7,025 bases of DNA from Desulfurococcales archaeon (GCA_015661855.1 DQVH01000020.1:1-7025); one strand, 5' to 3'. Counted from the first letter of the stretch, positions 1-5,758 are shown. Made by a program: numbers and translations. The notes: generated from the letters alone by a model not told the origin.

Positions 1-1
1 T

Positions 2-292
2 AGACCAAGGAAGCCTAGAATAATATGGTTTAGAATTCAAGGCAACATAGTATTCGTACCCTATGTGAATGGTCAAATGTTATCGGAGAGAGAGCCTATA
101 GAGATATTACCTGACGAGCTTGAAGCATTAAGGCTAGTCTATGTTGATGGTTTAACTCAAGATGAAGCAGCTAAAAGAATGGGTATTTCAAGGGGGACTC
201 TATGGCGTGCACTAGCTAGTGGTAGAAGAAAGCTTGTACAGGCAGTAATAGAGTTAAGACCAATAATGGTTACTACTAAACAGCAGGAGTAA
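2..292 (+). CDS. DUF134 (UPF0251) family HTH protein, 5' end outside window
   Basis: This is a small predicted DNA-binding protein of the DUF134/UPF0251 family; its targets are not known. The frame is open from base 2, and its first residues RPRKPR match the basic segment found just after the start in this family. Probably only two or three residues are missing. A GTG at 65 is in frame but lies inside the conserved region and is not the likely start. The 96 visible residues contain the family's DELEALRL motif (about fragment residues 38-45). A sigma-70 region 4-like helix-turn-helix follows (LTQDEAAKRMGISRGTLWRA, about 51-70), then a basic helix (SGRRKL). There are no cysteines or membrane segments. 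It ends with TAA at 290-292, 59 bases before the ComB-like gene. It could be a local regulator, but nothing in the sequence shows that. The family call is firm; the function is unknown. Confidence 0.9.
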   Translation, partial: RPRKPRIIWFRIQGNIVFVPYVNGQMLSEREPIEILPDELEALRLVYVDGLTQDEAAKRMGISRGTLWRALASGRRKLVQAVIELRPIMVTTKQQE

Positions 293-351
293 ACAATGGT
301 AAAACATAAAAATCCCACTCCTACACCAAATATTGATCGAGCTGATAGTAG

Positions 352-1083
352 ATGAATGTATCACTATGGTGGTTTAAGTCTGGAGCTCAAGAGGCTATTA
401 AGTATAAGCCTGTGGTAATAGTTATTGATGCTCTTAGAGCAACAAGCTTTATAGTTACAGCTTTAGCTTTAGGAGCAAAATACATCATACCCGTCTCTAC
501 AGTTGATGAGGCATTTAAGATTAAACGTGAGAATAGTGAAGTACTACTTGCAGGCGAAGTTGAGGGGGATAGAATACAAGGTTTCGATATAGGCCCTTCA
601 CCACTAGAACTATTCAAGGTAAACGTTAAGGGCAAAATTATAGTTCACAGATCTACATCTGGAATACAACTACTATGTACACTTAGAGGGTACGATGAAG
701 TCTACATCGGCTCATTTCTTAATGCTAAAGCGGTAGCAGAATACACGTATAGAAGAGCCAGACTACTCAATAGGGATATAGCTATAGTTCTTGCAGGGTA
801 TAGGAGGACTCATTTCGCTCTAGACGACTTCCTATGTGCAGGTGCAATAGCAAGCTATATGCCATTAGATTATAGTAGTTTACCAGACAACATACTAGCG
901 GCAATACATCTCTACAAAGCATATAAGGATAAACTATTAGACATAGTAAGGCTATCACTATCATCTAGACATATATCGAAACTAGGCTACTCAAGAGATG
1001 TAGAATACTGTGTACAGTTAAACAAATACGATATTGTACCATTCATGACCAAAGCTAACGGTAAATTCATAGTTAAAATATAA
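352..1083 (+). CDS. comB: ComB-family 2-phosphosulfolactate phosphatase
   Basis: This is a predicted cytosolic Mg2+-dependent acid phosphatase of the ComB family. The characterised member hydrolyses (2R)-2-phospho-3-sulfolactate to sulfolactate in coenzyme M biosynthesis. The 243 residues match the family's usual length. Visible family blocks are VIDALRAT (24-31), AGEVEGDRIQGFDIGPSP (67-84), HRSTSG (99-104, where many relatives have TTTNG), GSFLNAKAVA (120-129) and ALDDFLCAGAI (156-166, corresponding to the usual acidic E/D-D...GA block). The ATG at 352 is the first possible start because a TAG lies directly before it (349-351). No convincing Shine-Dalgarno is visible, so a short or absent leader is possible; an A/T-rich CATAAAAA at about 305-312 might be a TATA box. 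The sugar isomerase follows after 46 bases. Family membership is strong. The true substrate is less certain, because no other coenzyme M genes are in view and homologues occur outside methanogens. Confidence 0.85.
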   Translation: MNVSLWWFKSGAQEAIKYKPVVIVIDALRATSFIVTALALGAKYIIPVSTVDEAFKIKRENSEVLLAGEVEGDRIQGFDIGPSPLELFKVNVKGKIIVHRSTSGIQLLCTLRGYDEVYIGSFLNAKAVAEYTYRRARLLNRDIAIVLAGYRRTHFALDDFLCAGAIASYMPLDYSSLPDNILAAIHLYKAYKDKLLDIVRLSLSSRHISKLGYSRDVEYCVQLNKYDIVPFMTKANGKFIVKI

Positions 1084-1090
1084 CTGTATC

Positions 1091-1117
1091 TACTCCACCT
1101 AGATTAAGTGTGGGGTG
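1091..1117 (+). promoter_or_regulatory. hairpin covering the RBS of the sugar isomerase gene
   Basis: Bases 1091-1098 (TACTCCAC) can pair with 1110-1117 (GTGGGGTG) as an 8-bp stem with two G-U pairs and an 11-base loop. The right arm contains GGGGTG (1112-1117), the best Shine-Dalgarno candidate for the ATG at 1130, so folding would hide the RBS. The pairing is seen directly; a regulatory role is inference, and the stem is short for a thermophile. Confidence 0.35.
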
Positions 1118-1129
1118 TAATACTAGCTT

Positions 1130-1930
1130 ATGGTGAAACTTGGAGTTAGTATATGGTGTCTCCCGAAACCCTTAAGAAACCCATACGAATTTATGGCTAA
1201 AGCTAAGGAGATAGGATATGATGGTGTTGAACTAGCTATAGTTGATGAGGATTTAGAGCTTTCAAGTTCTGAGAGAACTAGGAAGTGGAAGAGTATTCTC
1301 GAGAAAGCTAAAACCTTGGATATAGAGATACCTAGTATTGCTTCAGGACTCTACTGGCGTTACAATATGGTTACTGATGGAGAGAGCGCATTAAAGGTAT
1401 TAAAGATTCAATGTGAAGTAGCAGCTACTGTTAACGCTCACGTAGTACTTGTAATACCCGGGGTAGCAGTTTCAGAGATAAACTATCTCGAACACTTCAC
1501 TAGAGTTGCAAGAGTACTAAAGAAAGCATCCAAAATAGCTGAAGACTACAACGTAATCATAGGGTTAGAGCCATCATGGAATAGACTATTCCCAAGCCCA
1601 CTAGACTTTAAAAAACTAATAGATGAAGTAGGTGAGAAAAATGTTAAAGTATACTTTGACGTAGGAAACACTTTACCACATAGCCTACCAGAACACTGGA
1701 TAAGAATACTAGGTAAAGATATAGTACAGGTTCACGTAAAAGACTTCAACATAGATGAGTTAAAATTTGGAATACCACAAACAGGTAGTATAAACTGGGA
1801 TGCAGTAAAAACAGCACTATGGGATATAGGCTACCAAGGATACCTAGTAGCAGAAGTGCCATGGGATATGGCTAACCCCTACAAACCACTATACGAAGTT
1901 TACATTAAAATGCGTGAAATATTCCTTTAA
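1130..1930 (+). CDS. xylose isomerase-like TIM-barrel sugar isomerase/epimerase
   Basis: This is a predicted cytosolic metal-dependent isomerase or epimerase of the AP_endonuc_2/xylose isomerase-like TIM-barrel superfamily (COG1082 type), acting on a sugar, sugar phosphate or polyol. The 266 residues fit the family. It opens with the usual first strand (KLGVSIWCL) and the GYDGVEL motif (29-35). The four expected metal ligands are visible in order at strand ends: E147 (GLEPSW), D177 (YFDVGN), H202 (QVHVKD) and E242 (VAEVPW). This is the same ligand pattern as D-tagatose 3-epimerase and related enzymes. The ATG at 1130 follows GGGGTG at 1112-1117 with 12 bases of spacing, and this RBS may be masked by a hairpin. 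It lies 46 bases after the ComB-like gene and is probably in the same transcript. Third-position usage shifts along the gene from T/G to A/C. The fold and catalytic class are secure, but the substrate cannot be assigned. An endonuclease IV role is unlikely because its nine-ligand trinuclear zinc set is absent. Confidence 0.85.
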   Translation: MVKLGVSIWCLPKPLRNPYEFMAKAKEIGYDGVELAIVDEDLELSSSERTRKWKSILEKAKTLDIEIPSIASGLYWRYNMVTDGESALKVLKIQCEVAATVNAHVVLVIPGVAVSEINYLEHFTRVARVLKKASKIAEDYNVIIGLEPSWNRLFPSPLDFKKLIDEVGEKNVKVYFDVGNTLPHSLPEHWIRILGKDIVQVHVKDFNIDELKFGIPQTGSINWDAVKTALWDIGYQGYLVAEVPWDMANPYKPLYEVYIKMREIFL

Positions 1931-2104
1931 ATACACTACTACCCATAAAAATCATTCTAGCGGTTCCTTGTAGAGCCTCCGTAGAGAGAAGTTACACTTA
2001 GAATAAATTATAGCCTTCTCTGTAGGACATGTTATCGAGTAGAGACTATAGGTGAATGTGTGTTCCATAGCGTTTCAGCTTAGGATTACTGATTTAAATG
2101 GATT
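1931..2104. other. convergent intergenic gap, no gene recognised
   Basis: This 174-base gap separates two convergent genes. I see no tRNA, no C/D-box pair and no ORF worth calling. It contains a short inverted repeat (AGAGAAG 1985-1991 with CTTCTCT 2015-2021), three GTAGAG copies (1970, 1981, 2039) and an A/T-rich AAATTATA (about 2005-2012). There is no clear poly-T terminator on either strand. It may simply hold the 3' ends of both transcripts. Confidence 0.4.
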
Positions 2105-3025
2105 TTAAGTTTTTGAGCTCTTTAACGCCTTATACCCTATCTCAAGAAGTTTTAGTCCATCACTTAATGGTACTGGTGGTTCCCTATTGTAGAGAGCTGA
2201 CTCTATGAACTCTCTCAACTCCACTTTTAATGGCTCCTCTCTAGCAATATTAGATTCCATAGTCCACTCTGGTGTATATATTGTTAAGTTTTGATTGAGA
2301 TAGTCTAAGTATGCTACTGCCTTTGTACCTGTCACTATGAGCTTTCTCTCCTTAAATGGTGTTATCCTATTAGCTTCGATCACTGCTACTCTACCTCTCT
2401 CAAACTCTAACACTATTACTGCTGAATCCTCATAGACTTCGTTAACAACTTTTTCAACATGTGCATAAACACTTTTAGGCCATGAGCCATAGATTAAATG
2501 TGCTATATCGATATCGTGTGTTGCTAAGTCCAATACTACACCTATATCTCTAATTCTTGGAATGTATGGTCCTACACGTCTAGCAATAATGGATATAATG
2601 TTACCTAGTGTACCCCTCTTAACCTCTCTAAGTAGTGCTCTTACAACAGGATTAAACCTCTCAATATACCCCACCATACCCTTAACACCATATCTACTAC
2701 AAACCTCGATAATTCTCTCACCATGCTCAATAGTGTCAGCTAGAGGCTTTTCAACAAATAAGTAACTAGTCTTACTAGCAACTCTTTCAACAACAACGTG
2801 ATGGCTAGAAGTTGTTGTTGCAACTACTACTATATCGTGTTCCTCCAGATCATCAACGTTAGAGTAGGCTTTAACATTATACTGTTTAGCAAGTCTCCTA
2901 GCCTTCTCAAAGTCAACATCAACTACTGCACTAAGCTGTATAGGATATATTGATGAAAGTTCACTAATAACCCTACAGTGAGCACGACCCATATAACCTG
3001 CACCAATAACTGCAACACTCAACAT
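2105..3025 (-). CDS. Gfo/Idh/MocA family NAD(P)-dependent oxidoreductase
   Basis: This is a predicted cytosolic dehydrogenase of the Gfo/Idh/MocA family, which oxidises or reduces a ring hydroxyl of sugars, inositols or nucleotide sugars with NAD(P). The 306 residues comprise an N-terminal Rossmann domain with VIGAGYMG (6-13) and the acidic strand-2 end VVDVD (34-38), the family's EKP motif (92-94), and a C-terminal alpha/beta domain. The DLATHDID segment (166-173) carries the usual catalytic-site histidine H170. The GMVGYIERFNP stretch (116-126) resembles UDP-GlcNAc 3-dehydrogenase-like members (GnnA type), but the aminotransferase and acyltransferase partners of that pathway are not present. 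The start, complement of CAT at 3023-3025, is preceded by GGTGGTGGA (complement of 3031-3039) as a plausible RBS. It is a single gene, convergent with the isomerase and divergent from dph6. The family is certain; the substrate is unknown. Confidence 0.88.
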   Translation of the reverse strand: MLSVAVIGAGYMGRAHCRVISELSSIYPIQLSAVVDVDFEKARRLAKQYNVKAYSNVDDLEEHDIVVVATTTSSHHVVVERVASKTSYLFVEKPLADTIEHGERIIEVCSRYGVKGMVGYIERFNPVVRALLREVKRGTLGNIISIIARRVGPYIPRIRDIGVVLDLATHDIDIAHLIYGSWPKSVYAHVEKVVNEVYEDSAVIVLEFERGRVAVIEANRITPFKERKLIVTGTKAVAYLDYLNQNLTIYTPEWTMESNIAREEPLKVELREFIESALYNREPPVPLSDGLKLLEIGYKALKSSKT

Positions 3026-3030
3026 AGAAA

Positions 3031-3100
3031 TCCACCACCACTAAACCCTCACATTCTAAACACTAAGACAACGATAAACACTATTAAAGCTTACTTAAAC
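3031..3100 (-). promoter_or_regulatory. probable promoter and leader of the Gfo/Idh gene
   Basis: Read on the minus strand, CTTTAATA (complement of 3082-3089) is a TATA-like box preceded by AGTAAG, close to the BRE consensus. It would place a transcript start near 3060, about 35 bases before the ATG. A second TATA-like string, TTTAAGTA, sits at 3092-3099. The RBS candidate GGTGGTGGA is the complement of 3031-3039. Confidence 0.4.
3057..3083. repeat. 9-bp direct repeat TAAACACTA, 18-bp period
   Basis: TAAACACTA occurs at 3057-3065 and again at 3075-3083, starting 18 bases apart, between the presumed TATA box and the start codon of the minus-strand Gfo/Idh gene. The two copies are exact. Their position would suit a repressor operator, but no regulator is identified. 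Confidence 0.45.
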
Positions 3101-3128
3101 TATTACAAAAATTAATACCATTCAACAC

Positions 3129-3194
3129 AAACCCTTAATATAGCGGGTTTAACAGTACTTCATGTAGCTCAAAACTAAAAGGAACTACTACATG
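3129..3194 (+). promoter_or_regulatory. candidate promoter and leader of the dph6-deaminase operon with two inverted repeats
   Basis: TTAATATA (3135-3142) is a plausible TATA box, giving a transcript start near 3163-3168 and a leader of roughly 75 bases. It lies inside a small inverted repeat, AAACCC (3129-3134) with GGGTTT (3145-3150). A second inverted repeat, CATGTAG (3161-3167) with CTACATG (3188-3194), 20-base loop, would fall at the start of the leader. The repeats are exact, but their role is inference. A GGTG at 3229-3232 serves as a weak RBS for the ATG at 3241. Confidence 0.35.
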
Positions 3195-3240
3195 CTATAG
3201 GTGAAGCCATCTTAGAAGTTTAATTTTAGGTGTTTACTTA

Positions 3241-3933
3241 ATGGCTATACCTGTAGCTGTAATGTTTACTGGTGGTAAGGATAGTACATATGCACTACAC
3301 TGGGCAGTACTACATGCATTCGATGTTAAAGTACTCTTATCAGTTAAGCCTAAACGTAAAGACTCATGGATGTTCCACTACCCACTAGTTGAAGTTACAA
3401 AACTACAAGCACAAGCTCTAGAGATACCACATGAACTCCACTATGTTAGTGGCGTTAAAGGTAGAGAGATAGACGAGTTTAAAGAGATCCTACTAGACAT
3501 TAAGGAGAGGTATGGTATTAGAGGTTTAGTTACTGGAGCACTACTATCAGACTATCAGAGAATGAACTTCAACATTGTATGTGAAGAGTTGAATCTTAAG
3601 GTATACTCCCCCCTATGGAGGAAGAATCAGGAGAGATACATGGTTGAACTTGTAGAGTCAGGATTCAAGATTATCATTACAGCTATAAACTCTATGGGGA
3701 TACCAGTAAAACTATTAGGTAAAGTACTAAGCATAAGTGATATACACGATATTATACGTTTATCTAGAAGGTATGGCTTTAACCCAGCCTTTGAAGGTGG
3801 TGAAGCAGAAACACTAGTAGTAGACGCCCCCTTATTCAAGAGGAGGATAGAGATAAGGAAATCAAGAGTTATAAGGGAGGGTCCATACTCATACAGGCTA
3901 CTATTAGAAGATGTGAGGTTAACTGAGAAATGA
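3241..3933 (+). CDS. dph6: diphthine-ammonia ligase (Dph6, archaeal short form)
   Basis: This cytosolic enzyme is predicted to catalyse the last step of diphthamide synthesis on translation elongation factor 2: ATP-dependent amidation of diphthine with ammonia. At 230 residues it matches the short archaeal form, which has only the adenine-nucleotide alpha-hydrolase (N-type ATP pyrophosphatase) domain and lacks the RidA-like domains of eukaryotic Dph6. The ATP loop FTGGKDST is at 9-16. Family landmarks are FHYPL (45-49), GALLSDYQR (99-107), YSPLW (122-126) and the C-terminal signature NPAFEGGEAETLVVDAPLF (181-199). The ATG at 3241 has GGTG 8 bases upstream and directly precedes the first beta strand. 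Its TGA overlaps the ATG of the amidohydrolase gene (ATGA at 3930-3933), so the two are translationally coupled. The assignment is strong by motif order. Confidence 0.92.
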   Translation: MAIPVAVMFTGGKDSTYALHWAVLHAFDVKVLLSVKPKRKDSWMFHYPLVEVTKLQAQALEIPHELHYVSGVKGREIDEFKEILLDIKERYGIRGLVTGALLSDYQRMNFNIVCEELNLKVYSPLWRKNQERYMVELVESGFKIIITAINSMGIPVKLLGKVLSISDIHDIIRLSRRYGFNPAFEGGEAETLVVDAPLFKRRIEIRKSRVIREGPYSYRLLLEDVRLTEK

Positions 3934-5213
3934 TATTGAGAAGGTGTAAGTACATTATAACACAGGATTACTCAAGGAGAATACTAAAGGATAAGGATAT
4001 TCTAATACAGGATGGCATTATAGTTGAGATAGGTGAAAACATAAGGGGAGATGATGAAGTTATTGACTGTTCAGATAAAATAGTTATGCCGGGTCTAATT
4101 AATGCACATACACATTCAGCTATGGTTTTAATGAGGGGATTCTATGATGATGCAGAGTTGGATGAGTGGCTTAGGAAAATATGGTCTTTGGAGAGAAAAT
4201 TGACACCGAGAATTATTAGATTAGCTGCCAAGGCAGCAATATATGAAATGTTAGCTAACGGTATAACAGGCTTCCTAGATATGTACTTCTACCCAGAGGA
4301 GGTTGCACAGGTAGCTAAAGAGCTAGGTATTAGAGTTAAACTAGGCTATACAATAATGGATAAGGTAAGTACAACATCACTAGATAGGAGGCTTAAAGAG
4401 GTTGAAGAGTTCATCCTAAAGTATAGAAACGACCCCCTAGTTAAACCAGTAATAAACATTCATTCAATCTACACTTGTACTAAAAATGGTATTATTGAGG
4501 GATATAATTTAGCGAGAAAATACAATGTCGATATTCACATCCACGTCTCTGAAACTAGGAGGGAAGTTTACGAATGTAAGAAGGAGTATAATGTTTTCCC
4601 CGTAGAATACTTAAACATGCTTGGTGTACTCTCAGAGAACATGATACTAGTTCATTTAGGCTGGATTACTAGTTGGGAGATAGAGCTTATAAGTAGGTGT
4701 AACTGTAAAGTTGTACACTGTCCTACATCAAATATGAAGCTTGCAACAGGTGGAATTCTACCACTACTCGTTATGCTGGATAAGGGTATTACTGTTGGTC
4801 TTGGTACTGATAGTGCAGCAAGTAATAACTCACTAGACATGTTCATAGAGATGAAGAATACTATACTACTACAGAGACATAGCTTTTGGAGTGTAGATGT
4901 TAAAGCACAACACGCTCTAGACTTAGCTACAATTAATGGTGCTAGAATACTTGGTATAAAATCTGGGAGAATTATGAAAGGCTATTTAGCAGACATTATA
5001 GCTTTAAATGCTAACGAACTAAACCTTAACCCACTTAGAGAAGATAACCTAATATCAGCAATAGTATACTCAGCTACAGGGTTAAACGTGGAATTCACTA
5101 TAGTCAATGGTAGACTAGTATACTCTAGGGAATTCAGGGATAGAATAGTTAGAGAGCTACAAACCGTATATAGGGAGCTTAACGAGTTTATCTTGAAACA
5201 TAGCTTATCTTAG
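3930..5213 (+). CDS. amidohydrolase of the MTA/SAH/5'-deoxyadenosine deaminase family
   Basis: This is a predicted cytosolic metal-dependent deaminase converting 6-amino purine nucleosides such as methylthioadenosine, S-adenosylhomocysteine or 5'-deoxyadenosine to the inosine forms with release of ammonia (MtaD/DadD type). The 427 residues fit the family. The amidohydrolase signature PGLINAHTHSAM (54-65) supplies metal ligands H60 and H62. IHVSE (204-208) supplies H205 and the catalytic E208, and GTDSAASNN (292-300) supplies D294. Substrate-site landmarks are WLRKIWSLE (80-88, E88), NIHSIYTC (176-183, H178), HLGW (242-245) and VVHCPTSNMKLATGG (261-275). The ATG at 3930 overlaps the dph6 stop by 4 bases, with GAGGT at 3915-3919 as its RBS. 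The visible sites favour an adenosine-type deaminase over a chlorohydrolase or guanine deaminase, but the preferred nucleoside cannot be decided. The C-terminus is complete and nothing is truncated. Confidence 0.85.
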   Translation: MILRRCKYIITQDYSRRILKDKDILIQDGIIVEIGENIRGDDEVIDCSDKIVMPGLINAHTHSAMVLMRGFYDDAELDEWLRKIWSLERKLTPRIIRLAAKAAIYEMLANGITGFLDMYFYPEEVAQVAKELGIRVKLGYTIMDKVSTTSLDRRLKEVEEFILKYRNDPLVKPVINIHSIYTCTKNGIIEGYNLARKYNVDIHIHVSETRREVYECKKEYNVFPVEYLNMLGVLSENMILVHLGWITSWEIELISRCNCKVVHCPTSNMKLATGGILPLLVMLDKGITVGLGTDSAASNNSLDMFIEMKNTILLQRHSFWSVDVKAQHALDLATINGARILGIKSGRIMKGYLADIIALNANELNLNPLREDNLISAIVYSATGLNVEFTIVNGRLVYSREFRDRIVRELQTVYRELNEFILKHSLS

Positions 5214-5269
5214 GAGTTTAGGGTACACACTGTAAAAGCCTTAATATTCTTTCCGAGATAATCCATTAC

Positions 5270-5283
5270 AGTAAATTTTTATA
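5270..5283 (+). promoter_or_regulatory. BRE + TATA promoter of the ferredoxin-AOR operon
   Basis: AGTAAA (5270-5275) fits the archaeal BRE consensus RNWAAW at every position and is followed at once by the T-rich TATA box TTTTTATA (5276-5283). Normal archaeal spacing puts the transcript start near 5303-5308, about 45 bases before the ATG at 5351. The BRE overlaps the second ACTGTA-family motif. Confidence 0.6.
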
Positions 5284-5295
5284 GTTAAACCTAGT

Positions 5296-5338
5296 TACTG
5301 TAGATTCGAGCCTAATAGTAATTAGGTTCCCTACAGTA
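5296..5338 (+). promoter_or_regulatory. two-part hairpin/palindrome at the start of the ferredoxin-AOR operon
   Basis: The outer stem TACTGTAG (5296-5303) pairs with CTACAGTA (5331-5338), 8 bp. The inner stem 5308-5316 pairs with 5321-5329, 9 bp including one G-U, with a 4-base loop AGTA (5317-5320). Only 4 and 1 unpaired bases separate the stems. It ends one base before the RBS GGGGTG (5340-5345). If transcription starts near 5305, only the inner stem is in RNA and the outer stem acts as DNA operator. With an earlier start the whole element is a leader hairpin. Confidence 0.5.
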
Positions 5339-5350
5339 CGGGGTGCTATT

Positions 5351-5758
5351 ATGCCACATAGGCTATCAGTAGTTGACACTGAGAAGTGTGTTGGCTGTCA
5401 GCTGTGTATGTTTGCTTGTGCTAGAAGGTTTGGTGATGGAGGACTAGCCAAATCAGCAATACAGGTTAGAAGTGTTGGAGGTATTGAGAGAGGGTTTGTA
5501 GTGGTAGTTTGTAGGGCATGTAGTGATCCTCCATGTGCATCAGTTTGCCCTACTAACGCATTGAAGCCTAGGAAGGGTGGTGGTGTAATAGTAGACTATA
5601 GTAAGTGTATTGGGTGTGGTATGTGTAGGAGTGCATGCCCTATAGGAGCTATAGTCTGGGATGAAGAGTCTAATAAGCCAATTATATGTGTTCACTGTGG
5701 CTACTGTGTAAACTACTGTGTACATGAAGTACTAGCATTAACCGAGGTGGAAGGGTAA
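5351..5758 (+). CDS. polyferredoxin with four [4Fe-4S] sites, electron-transfer subunit for the AOR
   Basis: This is a predicted cytosolic electron-transfer protein of 135 residues with 16 cysteines in four complete groups: C13/16/19/23, C54/57/62/66, C86/89/92/96 and C113/116/119/123. The second group has the wider CxxCxxxxCxxxCP spacing (C62 follows PP), typical of HycB/PhsB/DmsB-like iron-sulfur subunits. Together they could bind four [4Fe-4S] clusters as an electron wire. There is no signal peptide, twin-arginine motif or membrane segment, so it is cytosolic. The start ATG at 5351 has GGGGTG at 5340-5345, 5 bases away. The stop shares one base with the AOR start (TAATG, 5756-5760), indicating coupled synthesis. 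In size and context it resembles the small subunits WorS and AorA that accompany AOR-family tungsten enzymes, passing electrons to ferredoxin or another acceptor. The cluster-binding call is strong; the final acceptor is unknown. Confidence 0.9.
   Translation: MPHRLSVVDTEKCVGCQLCMFACARRFGDGGLAKSAIQVRSVGGIERGFVVVVCRACSDPPCASVCPTNALKPRKGGGVIVDYSKCIGCGMCRSACPIGAIVWDEESNKPIICVHCGYCVNYCVHEVLALTEVEG

Larger units (their letters stand above)
5229..5338. repeat. four ACTGTA motifs in alternating orientation
   Basis: ACTGTA at 5229-5234, its complement TACAGT at 5267-5272, ACTGTA at 5297-5302 and TACAGT at 5332-5337 form two successive inverted pairs. The first pair extends to 7 bp (ACTGTAA/TTACAGT), the second to 8 bp (TACTGTAG/CTACAGTA). 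The motif starts are 38, 30 and 35 bases apart. Copies flank the TATA box and the likely transcript start of the tungsten-enzyme operon, so they could be operator half-sites. The repeats are seen; regulator binding is inferred. Confidence 0.55.

Noticed and set aside
65..292. Shorter version of the DUF134 protein starting at GTG 65
   Set aside because: The frame stays open to base 2 and the upstream residues match the family's conserved RPRKPR N-terminus, so the true start lies before the window.
387..635. 82-codon reverse-strand ORF inside the ComB-like gene
   Set aside because: It is fully antisense to a gene with clear family motifs, has no recognisable domain and no separate promoter.
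782..964. 60-codon reverse-strand ORF in the 3' part of the ComB-like gene
   Set aside because: Antisense to conserved coding sequence; composition looks like a shadow frame with no domain.
2050..2095. Possible C/D-box RNA (GGTGAATG with a downstream CTGA)
   Set aside because: The C box departs from RUGAUGA and no D'/C' pair or closing stem is present.
2052..2108. 18-codon ORF from GTG in the convergent gap
   Set aside because: Too short, no recognised motif, and its end overlaps the Gfo/Idh stop; GGTG before it is weak evidence.
2562..2765. 67-codon plus-strand ORF opposite the Gfo/Idh gene
   Set aside because: It lies entirely within the conserved part of the Gfo/Idh protein on the other strand and has no family features.
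3627..3839. 70-codon reverse-strand ORF inside dph6
   Set aside because: It is opposite the Dph6 C-terminal signature and has low-complexity Ser/Thr/Ile content typical of a shadow frame.
4652..4846. 64-codon reverse-strand ORF inside the deaminase gene
   Set aside because: Opposite the conserved HLGW to GTDS region; no independent coding evidence.
5540..5725. 61-codon reverse-strand ORF inside the polyferredoxin gene
   Set aside because: Antisense to cysteine-cluster motifs; its Thr/Tyr-rich translation is the expected complement of Cys/Gly/Val codons.
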